DNA of 64,000 nucleotides from Algihabitans albus (GCF_003572205.1 NZ_QXNY01000002.1:248001-312000), one strand, 5' to 3'; positions 1 to 9,041 are shown, counted from the first letter of the stretch. Numbers and translations are program-made. Notes: generated by a model not told the origin, from the letters alone.

Positions 1-175
1 GGGCGGCATGACAGAATGCCGGCTTTGAAGAAGCGTGCTGCGAACGCAGCATGGCGTTTCGTTCACGTCCAAACCCGCACTCGGTGACGTTCCGATGGCC
101 GGCGGCTGTCGCGACCGTCGTGACGCTCGAAAAGGCCATCACTCTGTACGGCGCGCACGATCCTCGGCTTGACTA
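1..175. other. Left edge, no gene recognised
   Basis: No reading frame in these bases resembles a known protein and no clear hairpin is visible. It is presumably the 5' flank of the acetyltransferase gene that starts at 205, or the tail of a gene beginning outside the window. Confidence 0.3.
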
Positions 176-194
176 TATGTGCGTAGCGCACATA
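176..194. promoter_or_regulatory. MarR-type operator palindrome upstream of the GNAT gene
   Basis: The sequence is TATGTGCG-TAG-CGCACATA, a perfect 8-bp inverted repeat with a 3-bp centre, ending 10 bases before the start codon at 205. Nearly the same site occurs twice in front of the MarR gene at 2192-2210 and 2225-2243. This suggests that the MarR protein controls this gene too (inference). Confidence 0.6.
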
Positions 195-204
195 ATGATG
201 GCGG

Positions 205-786
205 ATGTCGAGAAACCCCGTGACAAACTATGGAACCAAAGCACTCGATGCGGACACCTGGCCGGACTTCGCGCGTCTGGTCGAGGCGAACAACGGTTTC
301 TGGGGCGGCTGCTGGTGCATGTGGTATCACGGGAAGGACGAAGGCTCGGACGACTCCCCGGCGGGAAAACGCGAGGCGAAGGAATGCCGCGTTCGGGAAG
401 GGCGGGCGCATGCCTCGCTGGTCTTTCATGGGACGGACTGCGTCGGCTGGTGCCAGTTCGGATCGCCGGACGAGCTTCCGCGAATTCATAATCAGCGTGC
501 CTATCTGGCGACCGATCCGATGCTCCCCGACTGGCGGATCACCTGCTTTTTTTCCGGCAAGGGCCATCGCGGCACCGGAGTGGCGTCCGCCGCGCTTGAG
601 GGTGCGATCGGGCAGATCATGAAGCTGGGCGGCGGGCGCATCGAGGGATACCCGGAAGACATCGAGGGCCGAAAGGCTTCGCCGGCATTCCTGTTCAACG
701 GAGCGCTCTCGACCTTCGAGCGTCTCGGCTTCGCGCGATCACGGAAGATCGGCAAGCATAAGTGGGTGGTGACCTTGACCGTGTAA
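205..786 (+). CDS. GNAT family N-acetyltransferase
   Basis: A 193-residue protein with the layout of a GNAT acetyltransferase: an N-terminal aromatic/Cys-rich stretch (residues 31-41, FWGGCWCMWYH), a central strand region, a loop around residues 118-123 (GKGHRGTGVAS, close to the acetyl-CoA pyrophosphate motif R/Q-x-x-G-x-G/A), and a C-terminal FNGALSTFERLGFARSRK segment typical of the last GNAT strands. GNAT enzymes transfer acetyl from acetyl-CoA to an amine; the substrate cannot be told here. The start at 205 lies just after a palindromic operator shared with the MarR gene at 2255, so it is probably repressed by that regulator. Confidence 0.8.
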   Translation: MSRNPVTNYGTKALDADTWPDFARLVEANNGFWGGCWCMWYHGKDEGSDDSPAGKREAKECRVREGRAHASLVFHGTDCVGWCQFGSPDELPRIHNQRAYLATDPMLPDWRITCFFSGKGHRGTGVASAALEGAIGQIMKLGGGRIEGYPEDIEGRKASPAFLFNGALSTFERLGFARSRKIGKHKWVVTLTV

Positions 787-916
787 CGGTCCTCGGCCAA
801 GTCTTTCGGTCAGAATTCCGGTCCGTGTCCCATCATCCCGGCCTCGCCGGACGAGGTATCGCCGCAAGGCGGGGCAGTCCGGCGCACTCTCACAAGTGGG
901 CGAGGATCGAGGAGCG

Positions 917-1480
917 TCACCTTCGCGGCTTCGCCGCAAGCGGAAGATCATCGAATAGCCCGGGCGCGCTACCTAACTGCGCGCCTTCGATGGCGAGCAT
1001 CCTGAGCTTCGTCGCGACGCCACCAGCCGCCGAAAAGCCAGTGAGCCTGCCGCCCGCGCCGATGACACGATGGCACGGCACGACGATCGGCAACGGGTTG
1101 TGGCCGAGGGCCTCTCCAACGTTGCGGGCAAGCCGCTTGTCGCCGAGTTGCGACGCGATGGCGCCATAGGTCGATGTCTCGCCGGCCGGGATCGCGCGCG
1201 TTGCGGCATAGACCTGTGCCGCAAACGGATCGATCCCGCCGAAGTCGCAGACGATGGGGGTGAGATCCGTTCCTTCTCCCTCGAGCAGAGCGGTCATCGA
1301 TGCGATGGCGCGACGGATGACGCTCGACGGCTCGCCCTTCGTGGCTCCCGTTCGCGCGGCCAAACGGCGGCCGGTGTCAGCAGAGCTTTCTTCCGGCAGG
1401 TGCGTGGCGACGATCACGTCGCCGCACCAGGCAATGCCGCAGTCACCGAGCGGAGTCGGGAAGAGCGAGAAGTGCGCCAT
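917..1480 (-). CDS. ogt: Methylated-DNA--protein-cysteine methyltransferase
   Basis: A 187-residue protein with the hallmark active site PCHRV (residues 135-139, acceptor Cys136) and the helix-turn-helix DNA-binding segment before it (IPAGETSTYGAIASQLGDKRLARNVGEALGHNP). These suicide enzymes move the methyl group from O6-methylguanine or O4-methylthymine to their own cysteine and so repair alkylation damage. The length fits the Ogt type without an Ada N-terminal domain, and the family ending after the active site (TGF..GG...K..ML..EG) is present. It starts 4 bases after the DUF3237 stop codon on the same strand, so the two are likely co-transcribed under the MarR operators at 2192-2243. Confidence 0.92.
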   Translation of the reverse strand: MAHFSLFPTPLGDCGIAWCGDVIVATHLPEESSADTGRRLAARTGATKGEPSSVIRRAIASMTALLEGEGTDLTPIVCDFGGIDPFAAQVYAATRAIPAGETSTYGAIASQLGDKRLARNVGEALGHNPLPIVVPCHRVIGAGGRLTGFSAAGGVATKLRMLAIEGAQLGSAPGLFDDLPLAAKPRR

Positions 1481-1483
1481 GGA

Positions 1484-2098
1484 TCACTTCACGGCAAAGA
1501 CGCGGTGGATCGGGCCGCCATCGCCCGTTCGGGACTTGGTCACAGCGATGATGTTGTTGAGCCATGCATAGCGGGGATCGCCGGTCTCGAATTGCGGCGC
1601 CGCACGAAAGTAGTAGCGCCAGGCTCCTGCTGGATCGTCCGGTTTTTCAAGATCGGTCGCATACTCGGCATCTTCCGGCGCCGACCAGAACCGCCCTTGC
1701 CAGTAGACATAGAGCATCGCTTTGTCGTGTGTCTCCAGGCAGAATCGCACATCAAGGACGCCCGTCCCATCTGGCCGGATGCGCACCCAGTCCGCTCCTG
1801 CGTCTGGCACAACACGCCCGCGCAGGTGGGGCCCTTCGAACGTGCCGCCCTTTACGAGAAAGATAAGGCGCTCCCCTTCGGGTGTCGGCCCCACATCCAG
1901 CGGCGGAAGGTGAAGTTGGACACGCGCCTCAAATAAGAACTCCAACTCGGGAGGGCTGTTCGCGTCCCAGCCGGCGGTGCTGAGTGTCAGGCCGCCGGCG
2001 CTCGGTTCCTGGGCATGAGCATTGCCCCGCTTAACAAGCGCGGTTGCTGCATAGAGTCCCGCGCCGACAAGCATACTTCTACGTATCGTATCTGGCAT
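1484..2098 (-). CDS. DUF3237 domain protein, exported
   Basis: About 204 residues from the ATG at 2098, which follows a good ribosome site (GGAGGG, 7 bases upstream). The first ~30 residues form a signal peptide (two arginines, a hydrophobic stretch LVGAGLYAATALV, then AHA). The rest matches the DUF3237 pattern: a start with ELEFLFEARVQL, the middle TFEGPHLRGRVVPDAGADWVRIRPDGTGVLDVR, and near the end YFRAAPQFETGDPRYAWLNN. DUF3237 proteins are small beta-rich proteins of unknown activity, often near enzymes acting on organic compounds. A longer upstream start (2182) is possible but adds residues unlike a signal peptide. First gene of an operon with ogt. Confidence 0.8.
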   Translation of the reverse strand: MPDTIRRSMLVGAGLYAATALVKRGNAHAQEPSAGGLTLSTAGWDANSPPELEFLFEARVQLHLPPLDVGPTPEGERLIFLVKGGTFEGPHLRGRVVPDAGADWVRIRPDGTGVLDVRFCLETHDKAMLYVYWQGRFWSAPEDAEYATDLEKPDDPAGAWRYYFRAAPQFETGDPRYAWLNNIIAVTKSRTGDGGPIHRVFAVK

Positions 2099-2191
2099 GT
2101 ATTGCCCTCCGCCCGGGTCACACTCAATTCGGGTTGGCGCCGGCCGACCCGTGGCGGTGCCATGAGGCCACGGCTTAGCCACGGGTCAAAT

Positions 2192-2243
2192 CATGTGCGT
2201 TGCGCACATATTGTCAAGTTGAAATTCGTGCGCGCCGCACATA
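2192..2243. promoter_or_regulatory. Two MarR operator half-palindrome pairs in the divergent promoter
   Basis: Site 1, 2192-2210, is CATGTGCG-TTG-CGCACATA. Site 2, 2225-2243, is TTCGTGCG-CGC-CGCACATA. Both share the GTGCG-N3-CGCAC core with the site at 176-194. They lie between the DUF3237/ogt operon (minus) and the MarR gene (plus), 33 bases apart centre to centre or three helical turns, so dimers could bind the same face and repress both directions. Confidence 0.65.
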
Positions 2244-2254
2244 ACCTACTACGT

Positions 2255-2761
2255 ATGATCGACCGTACCGCCAATCTGCTCGGTGTCGTCGGGCTTGCTG
2301 TCGCCGACCGCATCGGAGACACGGCGCGTGACGTCCTTCGTCGCGGCGGTGAAACTCCCGCGGCACTGGTTGTCATCGGATACGGCTCCGGCCCCTCCAA
2401 CGATCAGCTGCGAGGCATTCTCCGCTTGTCCCACCCGGGTACCGTGCGCCTCGTCGATCGGCTTGTCGCCGATGGCCTCGTCGAGCGTCGCAAGGGGCGA
2501 GATAAACGGGCGATCGCGCTTTACCTCAGCGAGCGGGGCATGGCTCTACGCGAGGAACTCCTGAAGGGACGCCTCGCCGCCATCCGGCCGCTGCTGACCC
2601 CGCTGACCGGCGTGGAGCAGGAGACCCTTGCGGCGCTGCTGCACAAGATGCTGTCTTCAATGGAGACGACAGCTACCGAACGCCGCACGCTCTGTCGCCT
2701 TTGCGATGATCGCATCTGCACCAACTGCCCCATTCCGGCCGACGCGCGGGCGGAGATATGA
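2255..2761 (+). CDS. MarR family transcriptional regulator with C-terminal Cys motif
   Basis: 168 residues from the ATG at 2255. The frame is open further upstream, but that part would cross the operators, so this start is preferred. The winged helix is clear: GPSNDQLRGILRLSHPGTVRLVDRLVADGLVERRKGRDKRAIALYLSERG, with recognition helix then wing, flanked by dimerisation helices. The C-terminus carries CRLCDDR-C-TNC, four cysteines in a pattern seen in a MarR subgroup, which may bind a metal or sense redox state (inference). It is divergent from the DUF3237/ogt operon and likely autoregulated through the palindromes at 2192-2243, with the GNAT gene at 205 as a further target. Confidence 0.88.
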   Translation: MIDRTANLLGVVGLAVADRIGDTARDVLRRGGETPAALVVIGYGSGPSNDQLRGILRLSHPGTVRLVDRLVADGLVERRKGRDKRAIALYLSERGMALREELLKGRLAAIRPLLTPLTGVEQETLAALLHKMLSSMETTATERRTLCRLCDDRICTNCPIPADARAEI

Positions 2762-3508
2762 ACACTCGACTAGCGATCTCGCTCGAAGCGAATGGTCACG
2801 GGGGACAGAGTGATCGCGACGCCCGGGAAACGGCGGGATTGCGCAGCTTGGTTCGAGTTGATCCGCAACGTCGACCCTTACATGTGCAAGACGCTTGGTG
2901 ACGTCCACTTCTGCAGTTGCCTGGCATTCGCTGCGACACTTGCGGCTGTCCCCGCTCTGCGCCCCGATTGACCTGCCGCCCGTCGGATGCGGATCGCCCG
3001 AAGTCGAAGATAACCGTACACCTCAATGTTATTCGCCGCGCCGACCGCTTGCCCCTAAAGATCGATGGGGCGGGACGACAGGAGGTTTCCCAAACCTCCG
3101 GCGCCTTCCAAGGTAGCCGTTCCACCGGTATATCCGGCTGCAACAGGCGTTCGCGCGAGGCGCAGCGAAAGCCATGTTTGTTCGCAAAGCGGCCATAGGA
3201 CCGGGGTAGTAGGACGTCGCACAAACGGCGGCGAATGGCGGGCCGTGCGAGACAAAAATGCGAACTACGTTTTCGCTATTGCGCTACGATAGCATGCATG
3301 CTCGATACGCCGCACCGCCCAATTCTACGAAGTGACACGCGAGGGCACTATGCCGGACTCTACTGACGGGCCGCCGGACAGCAGAGAGTTGCCCATGGTG
3401 GCAAGGGTGGCGGCCGCCCAAGTGCCACGGCCATGGTGACAGACGTTCCACATCATGGTCCAGGAACGGCACGTCGGCAGCAACATTCCCCTGATACCTT
3501 AGGCCGGC
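2762..3508. other. Long stretch with no recognisable gene
   Basis: Open frames here (for example 2796-3224 minus and 3065-3292 plus) are short, rich in Arg/Cys/Ser as expected of chance frames in GC-rich DNA, and resemble no family I know. Bases 3240-3292 resemble 14290-14345 (both end in TTGCGCTACGA and encode a similar tail, RDxNANxxxAIALR), which suggests decayed copies of the same lost gene. I see no hairpin or clear promoter here. Confidence 0.35.
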
Positions 3509-6500
3509 TCATTCTCCCGGCGCCGGAATGCGCTGCTCGGAACCGCGTCCTTGTCCGACCCTGAGCGCAAGCGATGTCAGAGCCGGCAGGAAAGTGAGCG
3601 AGATCACGGCAGCGCCCAGGATGCCGAAGAGAACGATGGCGCCTACGCCGCGATAGAGTTCCGTTCCCTCGCCGGGCATGAAGACAAGCGGCGCAAGGCC
3701 GCAGGCCGTTGTCATCGTCGACATCGCAATCGGGCGGGAGCGTGAGCGCACGGCCTCCACCACAGCCTCGCGCGCCTCGAAGCCACGCTCGCGCGCGTTC
3801 GTCACGGCGCGCTCGACGATCAGGATCGGGTTGTTCACGACCGTGCCCATCAGGATCAGAAAACCGAGCATCGAGATCATGTCGAAGGGCTGCGAGATCG
3901 GCGGAAGCCCAATCGCCGGCAGCAGCGCGCCGACGGCATTCATCAGGACGAGCCCCAAGATGCCGCCCGCCACCCCGAGCGGTATAGCCGTCATGATGAG
4001 GAGCGGCAGTCCCCAATGCGAGAAAATGGCGACGAGCAGCAGGTAGACGATGGCGACGGCCACCACGTAGTTTTCCGTTAATGCGGTTTGGGTCGCGTCG
4101 AGCTGGTCTGACGCGCCGGAAATCGAGACGCTGACGCCGGCAGGGATCGCACCCTCCTGCCGCAGGGCATCGAGGACATCCGACCGTACGCGCTCGACGC
4201 CGACGGAGAGTGGCACGTCGCCTGGCGGGATGATGTTGAGCGTGACAGTGCGTGCGCCATCGATTCGCCGGATGGTCGAGGTGTCGATGGTCTGGCGGAT
4301 CTCCGCAACGTCGGCAATAGGGACAATGCCGGCCGGGGTATGGAGCGGCATCTGGCCCAGCCGGTCGAATGAGGCCGTGTGGTCAGCGGAATAGAAATAG
4401 ATATCAATCTTGTCGTCGCCGCGAAAGAACTCGCCCGCGAAGGCGCCGTCGGTCAACGACGCGACCGCGAAGCCGAGATCGCCAACCGAGAGCCCGAGTT
4501 CGGCGGCGCGCGTCCAGTCCGGCCGGATCTCGATCATAGGCTGTGAGAGCGACAAGGTTGGTGGCGTGGCGTTGAGGCGCGGATTGTCGAAGGCCGCGCC
4601 GGCTCGGTCGTAGAGCGCCCGGGTCGCCGCGTAGACTTCGGCGAGATCCGCGCCCGAAACGTCAAGATTGATCGACCGGGTGCCGCCGTCGTTGGACGAA
4701 ATGATAGAGCCGCGCGTGGCGAAGGCCCGCATCCCCGGATAGCTCTCATACTTCTCCGTCAGCGCATCCATGAGCGCGCCCAGCTGATCCGGGTCGGTGC
4801 TCTCCGTGATGACGAGGAGGCGCTCGGCTGAGATAAGCATGATGAAGTAGTTCAGGGCCGGCACATCGACCTCACCTCGGGCGAAGCGGGCCGGATCGTC
4901 GCCCAAATAGGGCAGAAAGCGGTCCTGTATATCGAGACTAATTTCCGTCATCGTCGCAAGGTTGTAGCCGGGTGGCGCCGTCATGACGGCGAAGGTCTTC
5001 GGCTCCTCTCCTTCTGGGAGGTACGAGGGCGGCGGCGTCAGCAGGACCACGACGGCCCAGCTCGCCACCACAGTCGCTGCGATCGTGACGATCGGGCGCA
5101 CCGTGCCGCCGATAAGCCAGGCCACGAGACGTTCGACTGTGCGGACCCGTGTTTGCGCAACTTTGCCCGCGGCGCTCAGGTCGATGAGGGCCGCAGCTGC
5201 AGGCACGACAGTGACCGCGACGATCATCGAGCAGAGGATCGAGGCTGAGACCGCAACCGCCACATCGGAATAGAGCTGCCCGGCTTCAAGCGCTATGAAA
5301 AGGATCGGCACGAAGACGAGCACGGTTGTGAAGGTTGAGGCCACCACCGCTGTCCAGACCGAGGCTACGCCCTCAATCGCTGCACGCACGCGGTCGAGAC
5401 CCCGCCGTCGCGCCTGGTCAATCGCCTCCAGCACAACGATGGAATTGTCCAGCGTCATGCCGATCGCGAAAGCGACGCCGGCAAGCGAGATGACGTTGAC
5501 TGTGCGTCCGAAGGCGAGGAGCCCAATGAAGGCCGCGATGGTGCAGACCGGAATGCCGAGCACGCCGACTGCAGTGGCCCTGACCGAGCGGAGGAAGGCG
5601 AACATTACGAGCGTCGCAAGCGCGCTGCCTAGTGCGAGGTTCTGCCAGACATTGGCGATGGACGCCTCGACATAGCCCACGTCCTCGGACGTCAGCGCGA
5701 GTCGCATGCCGGCAGGCTCAAGCACTGTTCGGTTGATCTCGGCCATCGTGTCAAGCACCGCGTACTTGATTGCGATCACGTTTGAGCCAGCCTCGCGGCG
5801 CACGGAGAGGTTGAGAACCGGTTGACCGTCGACGAAACTGCGTTCGGTAGCCTCGGCATGGTGGAAGCGGACCCCGGCCACATCACCGAGGCGCGTGACG
5901 CTGTCGCCCATGCGACGTACCACCAGCGCCTCAATCGCCGCCACATCATCGAAGCGTCCGACGGTACGCAAGAGATATCGCCGTTTGCCGTTATCGACCT
6001 CTCCCGCCGAGACGTCGACATTGCGGCTCGAAAGGGCGGTGCGCAGGTCTGCGATGGAAACCCCGTGCTCAGCCAGTGCCATTGCGTCGATCAGCACCTG
6101 CACCTCACGAGCCGCCCCGCCGCGAACGTCGACCTGCTCAACTCCGGGCACGCTCTCCATGCGGGTGCGCACTTCGTCCTCCACGAAATCGCGCATCATC
6201 GTCATGTCGAGTCCGTGAGGATTGCCCGGCAGTGGGCCGACGCCGAAATGCATGAATGCGTTCGCGGAAAAAGAAGCGGCAAAGACCCGCGGCTGATCGA
6301 CGTTGAGCGGATAGTCAGGCACCTGATTGAGCGCGTTGTTCACGCGGATGAGCGTCTCAGTGATGTCGACGTCGAAGGGAAACTCGAGCTCGATCTCCGC
6401 GCGACCTGAGGAGGCGCGGGAGATCAGCCGCTCCAGGCTAGGGATCCTGCGAAGATACTCCTCCTGCTCGATCAGAATGTCCTTCTCGATGTCCTGCGGC

Positions 6501-6658
6501 GTTGCACCGGGCCAAGTCGTAACGATGGTGATCGTTCTAACTTCGAGGTCTGGGATCATCTGCACTGGCAGGCGCAAGGCCGCGACGAGGCCGAGCAGGC
6601 AAACCAGCAGCATCGCCACGGCGACGAGCGTCGGACGGGTAACGATGGCGCCGAACAT
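3509..6658 (-). CDS. RND efflux transporter permease (AcrB/HAE1-like)
   Basis: A 1049-residue inner-membrane pump of typical RND length. The N-terminus MFGAIVTRPTLVAVAMLLVCLLG is the first membrane helix. The proton-relay helix appears near residue 404 as GMTLDNSIVVLE, and two large periplasmic loops follow the duplicated RND plan (second half starting near residue 540). It ends with the usual membrane block (PLLIMTAIPLGVAGGILGLVLM, MLGFLILMGTVVNNPILIVE, STMTTACGLAPLVF). Driven by protons, it would export lipophilic compounds with the adaptor encoded just upstream (6658-7773), whose stop overlaps its start. No outer-membrane TolC partner is visible nearby. Confidence 0.93.
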   Translation of the reverse strand: MFGAIVTRPTLVAVAMLLVCLLGLVAALRLPVQMIPDLEVRTITIVTTWPGATPQDIEKDILIEQEEYLRRIPSLERLISRASSGRAEIELEFPFDVDITETLIRVNNALNQVPDYPLNVDQPRVFAASFSANAFMHFGVGPLPGNPHGLDMTMMRDFVEDEVRTRMESVPGVEQVDVRGGAAREVQVLIDAMALAEHGVSIADLRTALSSRNVDVSAGEVDNGKRRYLLRTVGRFDDVAAIEALVVRRMGDSVTRLGDVAGVRFHHAEATERSFVDGQPVLNLSVRREAGSNVIAIKYAVLDTMAEINRTVLEPAGMRLALTSEDVGYVEASIANVWQNLALGSALATLVMFAFLRSVRATAVGVLGIPVCTIAAFIGLLAFGRTVNVISLAGVAFAIGMTLDNSIVVLEAIDQARRRGLDRVRAAIEGVASVWTAVVASTFTTVLVFVPILFIALEAGQLYSDVAVAVSASILCSMIVAVTVVPAAAALIDLSAAGKVAQTRVRTVERLVAWLIGGTVRPIVTIAATVVASWAVVVLLTPPPSYLPEGEEPKTFAVMTAPPGYNLATMTEISLDIQDRFLPYLGDDPARFARGEVDVPALNYFIMLISAERLLVITESTDPDQLGALMDALTEKYESYPGMRAFATRGSIISSNDGGTRSINLDVSGADLAEVYAATRALYDRAGAAFDNPRLNATPPTLSLSQPMIEIRPDWTRAAELGLSVGDLGFAVASLTDGAFAGEFFRGDDKIDIYFYSADHTASFDRLGQMPLHTPAGIVPIADVAEIRQTIDTSTIRRIDGARTVTLNIIPPGDVPLSVGVERVRSDVLDALRQEGAIPAGVSVSISGASDQLDATQTALTENYVVAVAIVYLLLVAIFSHWGLPLLIMTAIPLGVAGGILGLVLMNAVGALLPAIGLPPISQPFDMISMLGFLILMGTVVNNPILIVERAVTNARERGFEAREAVVEAVRSRSRPIAMSTMTTACGLAPLVFMPGEGTELYRGVGAIVLFGILGAAVISLTFLPALTSLALRVGQGRGSEQRIPAPGE

Positions 6659-7773
6659 CAGCCTTCGCCTCCAGCCGTCTCAACGATCTCAACGACGCGT
6701 CCCGCTGCGAGGTCCTCGTTGCCACGGGTGACGATCCGGACGCCGGCCACAAGGCCCTCGGTCGCGTAGATCGCCCCGTCGTGGGTGGCCGCGCCGAGGG
6801 TAACTTCACGCTCTTCGGCGACCGGACCGACTTCGCTCTCGACGACCGTCCAGACGGTCACGCGCCCATCCGGATAGCGGGTGATCGCGTCGCGCGGCAC
6901 GACCGCAGCCTCTCCGCCGGTAATGAGCTGGAGCGTCGCGTCGGCCGACATGCCCGGCGCAATCTCGAGCATGCTGTCCACCGGCTCGACACGCAGGCGG
7001 AAAGTGCGAGCCATTGGATCGCTCCGCGGCACGCGGGCGAGCACGCGCGCCTTGACGGACGTGCCCGGTAGCGCCGCGAAACGGAGCGTCACGGGGGTCT
7101 CCAAGCTGATCCGTGGAAAATGGCGCTGCGGGACGGCGAGATCGACGACAAGCTGGTCCGTTGCGACGAGGTCGACCACCGTATCGCCCGGCTCAACCCA
7201 TTCGCCGGCTTCGACCATCCGCGCCACCACCGTCCCCGCAAAGGGCGAACGGACCACATGGCGCGCAATCCGCTCGCGCCTCTGTGCAATCTCGGCGCGT
7301 TCTTCGGCGAGCATCGCCTCGGCCTCGGCGACCGCCGACTCGCGCCGCTCAACTTCGTTCACGGGCATGCTCTGCCGCGAGACGAGCTGCCGCGCGTCCG
7401 CGAGCCTGCGGCGGACCTCCTCGAGCCGGGCGATGTCGGCGCGCTCCGCCGCTTCGAAGCGGGCCAGGGAGAGCCGCTCAAGCATGTCGTCGAGCCGGAC
7501 GAGCGGCGCCCCGGTTTGGATCCTGTCGCCGAGTTCGATTGCAACTTCGGCCACCCGACCGGCGATTTCAGTCGAAACGGAAGCGGACCGCGGCGCGACG
7601 ACGGTGCCGACGAGTGAAACCTCTTCTACGACGGGTTGGGCCTCAACAGTCGCGGTCGAAACCCGCACAGGGTCAGCCGCCGCGGCCGGACCGGCGAGTG
7701 CGAGCCAAAACGTGGCAATCGCTGCGGAACAGGTCCTGGTCTTGAGCGCGCGTATCGTGAAATTCACATTCAC
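6658..7773 (-). CDS. RND efflux periplasmic adaptor (membrane fusion protein)
   Basis: A 371-residue HlyD/AcrA-type adaptor. It has a signal peptide (to about residue 32, ending AGPAAAADPV), a split lipoyl/barrel-sandwich domain (VAPRSASVSTEIAGRVAEVAIELGDRIQTGAPLVRLD, completed by VRSPFAGTVVARMVEAGEWVEPGDTVVDLV), an alpha-helical hairpin between them (residues ~105-165, EAAERADIARLEEVRRR...), and beta-barrel and membrane-proximal domains after that. It links the permease encoded by the next gene to an outer-membrane channel. The start codon region overlaps nothing upstream; the stop overlaps the permease start, so the two are translationally coupled. Confidence 0.92.
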   Translation of the reverse strand: MNVNFTIRALKTRTCSAAIATFWLALAGPAAAADPVRVSTATVEAQPVVEEVSLVGTVVAPRSASVSTEIAGRVAEVAIELGDRIQTGAPLVRLDDMLERLSLARFEAAERADIARLEEVRRRLADARQLVSRQSMPVNEVERRESAVAEAEAMLAEERAEIAQRRERIARHVVRSPFAGTVVARMVEAGEWVEPGDTVVDLVATDQLVVDLAVPQRHFPRISLETPVTLRFAALPGTSVKARVLARVPRSDPMARTFRLRVEPVDSMLEIAPGMSADATLQLITGGEAAVVPRDAITRYPDGRVTVWTVVESEVGPVAEEREVTLGAATHDGAIYATEGLVAGVRIVTRGNEDLAAGRVVEIVETAGGEG

Positions 7774-7897
7774 GGCGGTAAGCTAGACGACCGGGTCACC
7801 GTATCGACGGCGAATGTTGAACGGGCCAGGATTTTCTTGGGGGCGTCGAAGTGGGGGACGTCCGGCGTGAGTATCAGTGCCATGTTGTTATCTTTCG
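7774..7897. other. Intergenic between adaptor and Kelch genes
   Basis: About 120 bases upstream of the efflux adaptor, where its promoter must lie. I could not pick a convincing -35/-10 pair. Confidence 0.3.
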
Positions 7898-7920
7898 CGG
7901 CCCGGTGGCGCGCCGGGCCG
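7898..7920 (-). terminator. Hairpin downstream of the Kelch gene
   Basis: CGGCCCGG and CCGGGCCG form a perfect 8-bp stem with a 7-base loop, 11 bases past the Kelch stop codon. No run of T follows on the minus strand, so it may be a weak terminator or an mRNA 3' end stabiliser. Confidence 0.4.
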
Positions 7921-7930
7921 ATTTCGGGGA

Positions 7931-8956
7931 TCAGGGCCGGATGGTGAGCACTTCATGCGCGGTGACGTCGCCGGCGCCGGTTTCGGTCGCACCGCCCACT
8001 GCATGGATACGGCCGTCGATTGCCGCTGCGGCCAATCCGTGCCGCGGGACGTTCAGGCCGGGGATCGCTTCCCATTCGTCCGTCGCGGGATCGTAGACCC
8101 ACCCTTCGGCGAAGACCTCCCGGGTCGGAACCCATTGTTCACCACCGACGACGTAGAGCTTGCCATCGACTGCGGCAGCGCCAAGCCCGCCGGCCGCCTG
8201 CGGCATCGGCGCCTTCACCGACCACAACCCCGTTGCGGGATCGAACACCTCAAGCGAAGCCAGGTTAACGCTGGCAGGGCTACCATCGGGCTGTTCGAGG
8301 AACTGCCGGCCGCCGACGACGTAAATCCGGCCGTCGATCACCGCGCTCGCGGCGCTGTTCCGGGCGGTGGGCGCATCGATGCCCCGCAACCATGTTCCCG
8401 CTTCCGAATCGAAGATGTCGACGCGACTCGTGTCACGATGCTCATTGAAGGTTGCTGCGGATGCCGTTCCGCCTACGCGCCCGCCGATCACATAGAGCAA
8501 TCCATTGACGACCGCGGCGACATGCTCACCCCGCGCCACGGGCAGATCGGGAAGCGCGTTCCATTGCGCGGTCTCGAAATCGTAGAAGTAGGCTGAGGTC
8601 TCGGGCTTCCAGTTCGGAAAAGCGCCGGAAAAGCCGCCTACCGCGTAAATCATGCCGTTAAGCGTCGACAGCGTGATGTGGTGACGGGCCGCGGGAAGGT
8701 TCGGCAGTTCCTGCCAGCTGTCAGTCTGCGGATCATAGGCTAGAAAATCGTCACGAACCGCAGACGCTCGTTCGGCAAGCCCGCCTGCCGTGAAGATCAA
8801 TCCATCATGGGTCGTGGCATAGATTTCCTGACGCGGCGATGGGAGCGACGCTGCGTCTGACCAGTCCGCTTGCGCATGCGCATGCGCCGCGGCGCCAAAA
8901 AGCAACGCGCCTGTGATGCAAAGGACGTTTATGGAATGGGTCAATGGATGTCGCAT
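7931..8956 (-). CDS. Secreted Kelch-repeat beta-propeller protein
   Basis: 341 residues with a signal peptide (cleavage after about residue 28, AHAHAQA) followed by about six Kelch blades. Each blade has the GG doublet and spaced Tyr/Trp: LIFTAGG, MIYAVGGFSG, LLYVIGGRVGG, RIYVVGGRQFL, KLYVVGGEQW, RIHAVGGATE. Kelch propellers bind proteins or sugars or, in bacteria, can act as sialate mutarotases; nothing here fixes the role. A ribosome site (AAAGGAAA) precedes the ATG. A truncated second copy of the same gene's 5' end lies at 9465-9632, so the gene was duplicated in this cargo region. Confidence 0.85.
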   Translation of the reverse strand: MRHPLTHSINVLCITGALLFGAAAHAHAQADWSDAASLPSPRQEIYATTHDGLIFTAGGLAERASAVRDDFLAYDPQTDSWQELPNLPAARHHITLSTLNGMIYAVGGFSGAFPNWKPETSAYFYDFETAQWNALPDLPVARGEHVAAVVNGLLYVIGGRVGGTASAATFNEHRDTSRVDIFDSEAGTWLRGIDAPTARNSAASAVIDGRIYVVGGRQFLEQPDGSPASVNLASLEVFDPATGLWSVKAPMPQAAGGLGAAAVDGKLYVVGGEQWVPTREVFAEGWVYDPATDEWEAIPGLNVPRHGLAAAAIDGRIHAVGGATETGAGDVTAHEVLTIRP

Positions 8957-9041
8957 GAGTTTTGCTTTCCTTTGCTGGGGTCAAGCGGCTCTGTTTCGGA
9001 GGCCCGGAAATCGAGCGTCTCCCCGCTATCTGTGAGAGGCA

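Noticed and set aside
7898-7920. Strong rho-independent terminator after the Kelch gene
   Set aside because: The stem is good but no T-run follows on the minus strand, so it is listed only as a weak candidate.
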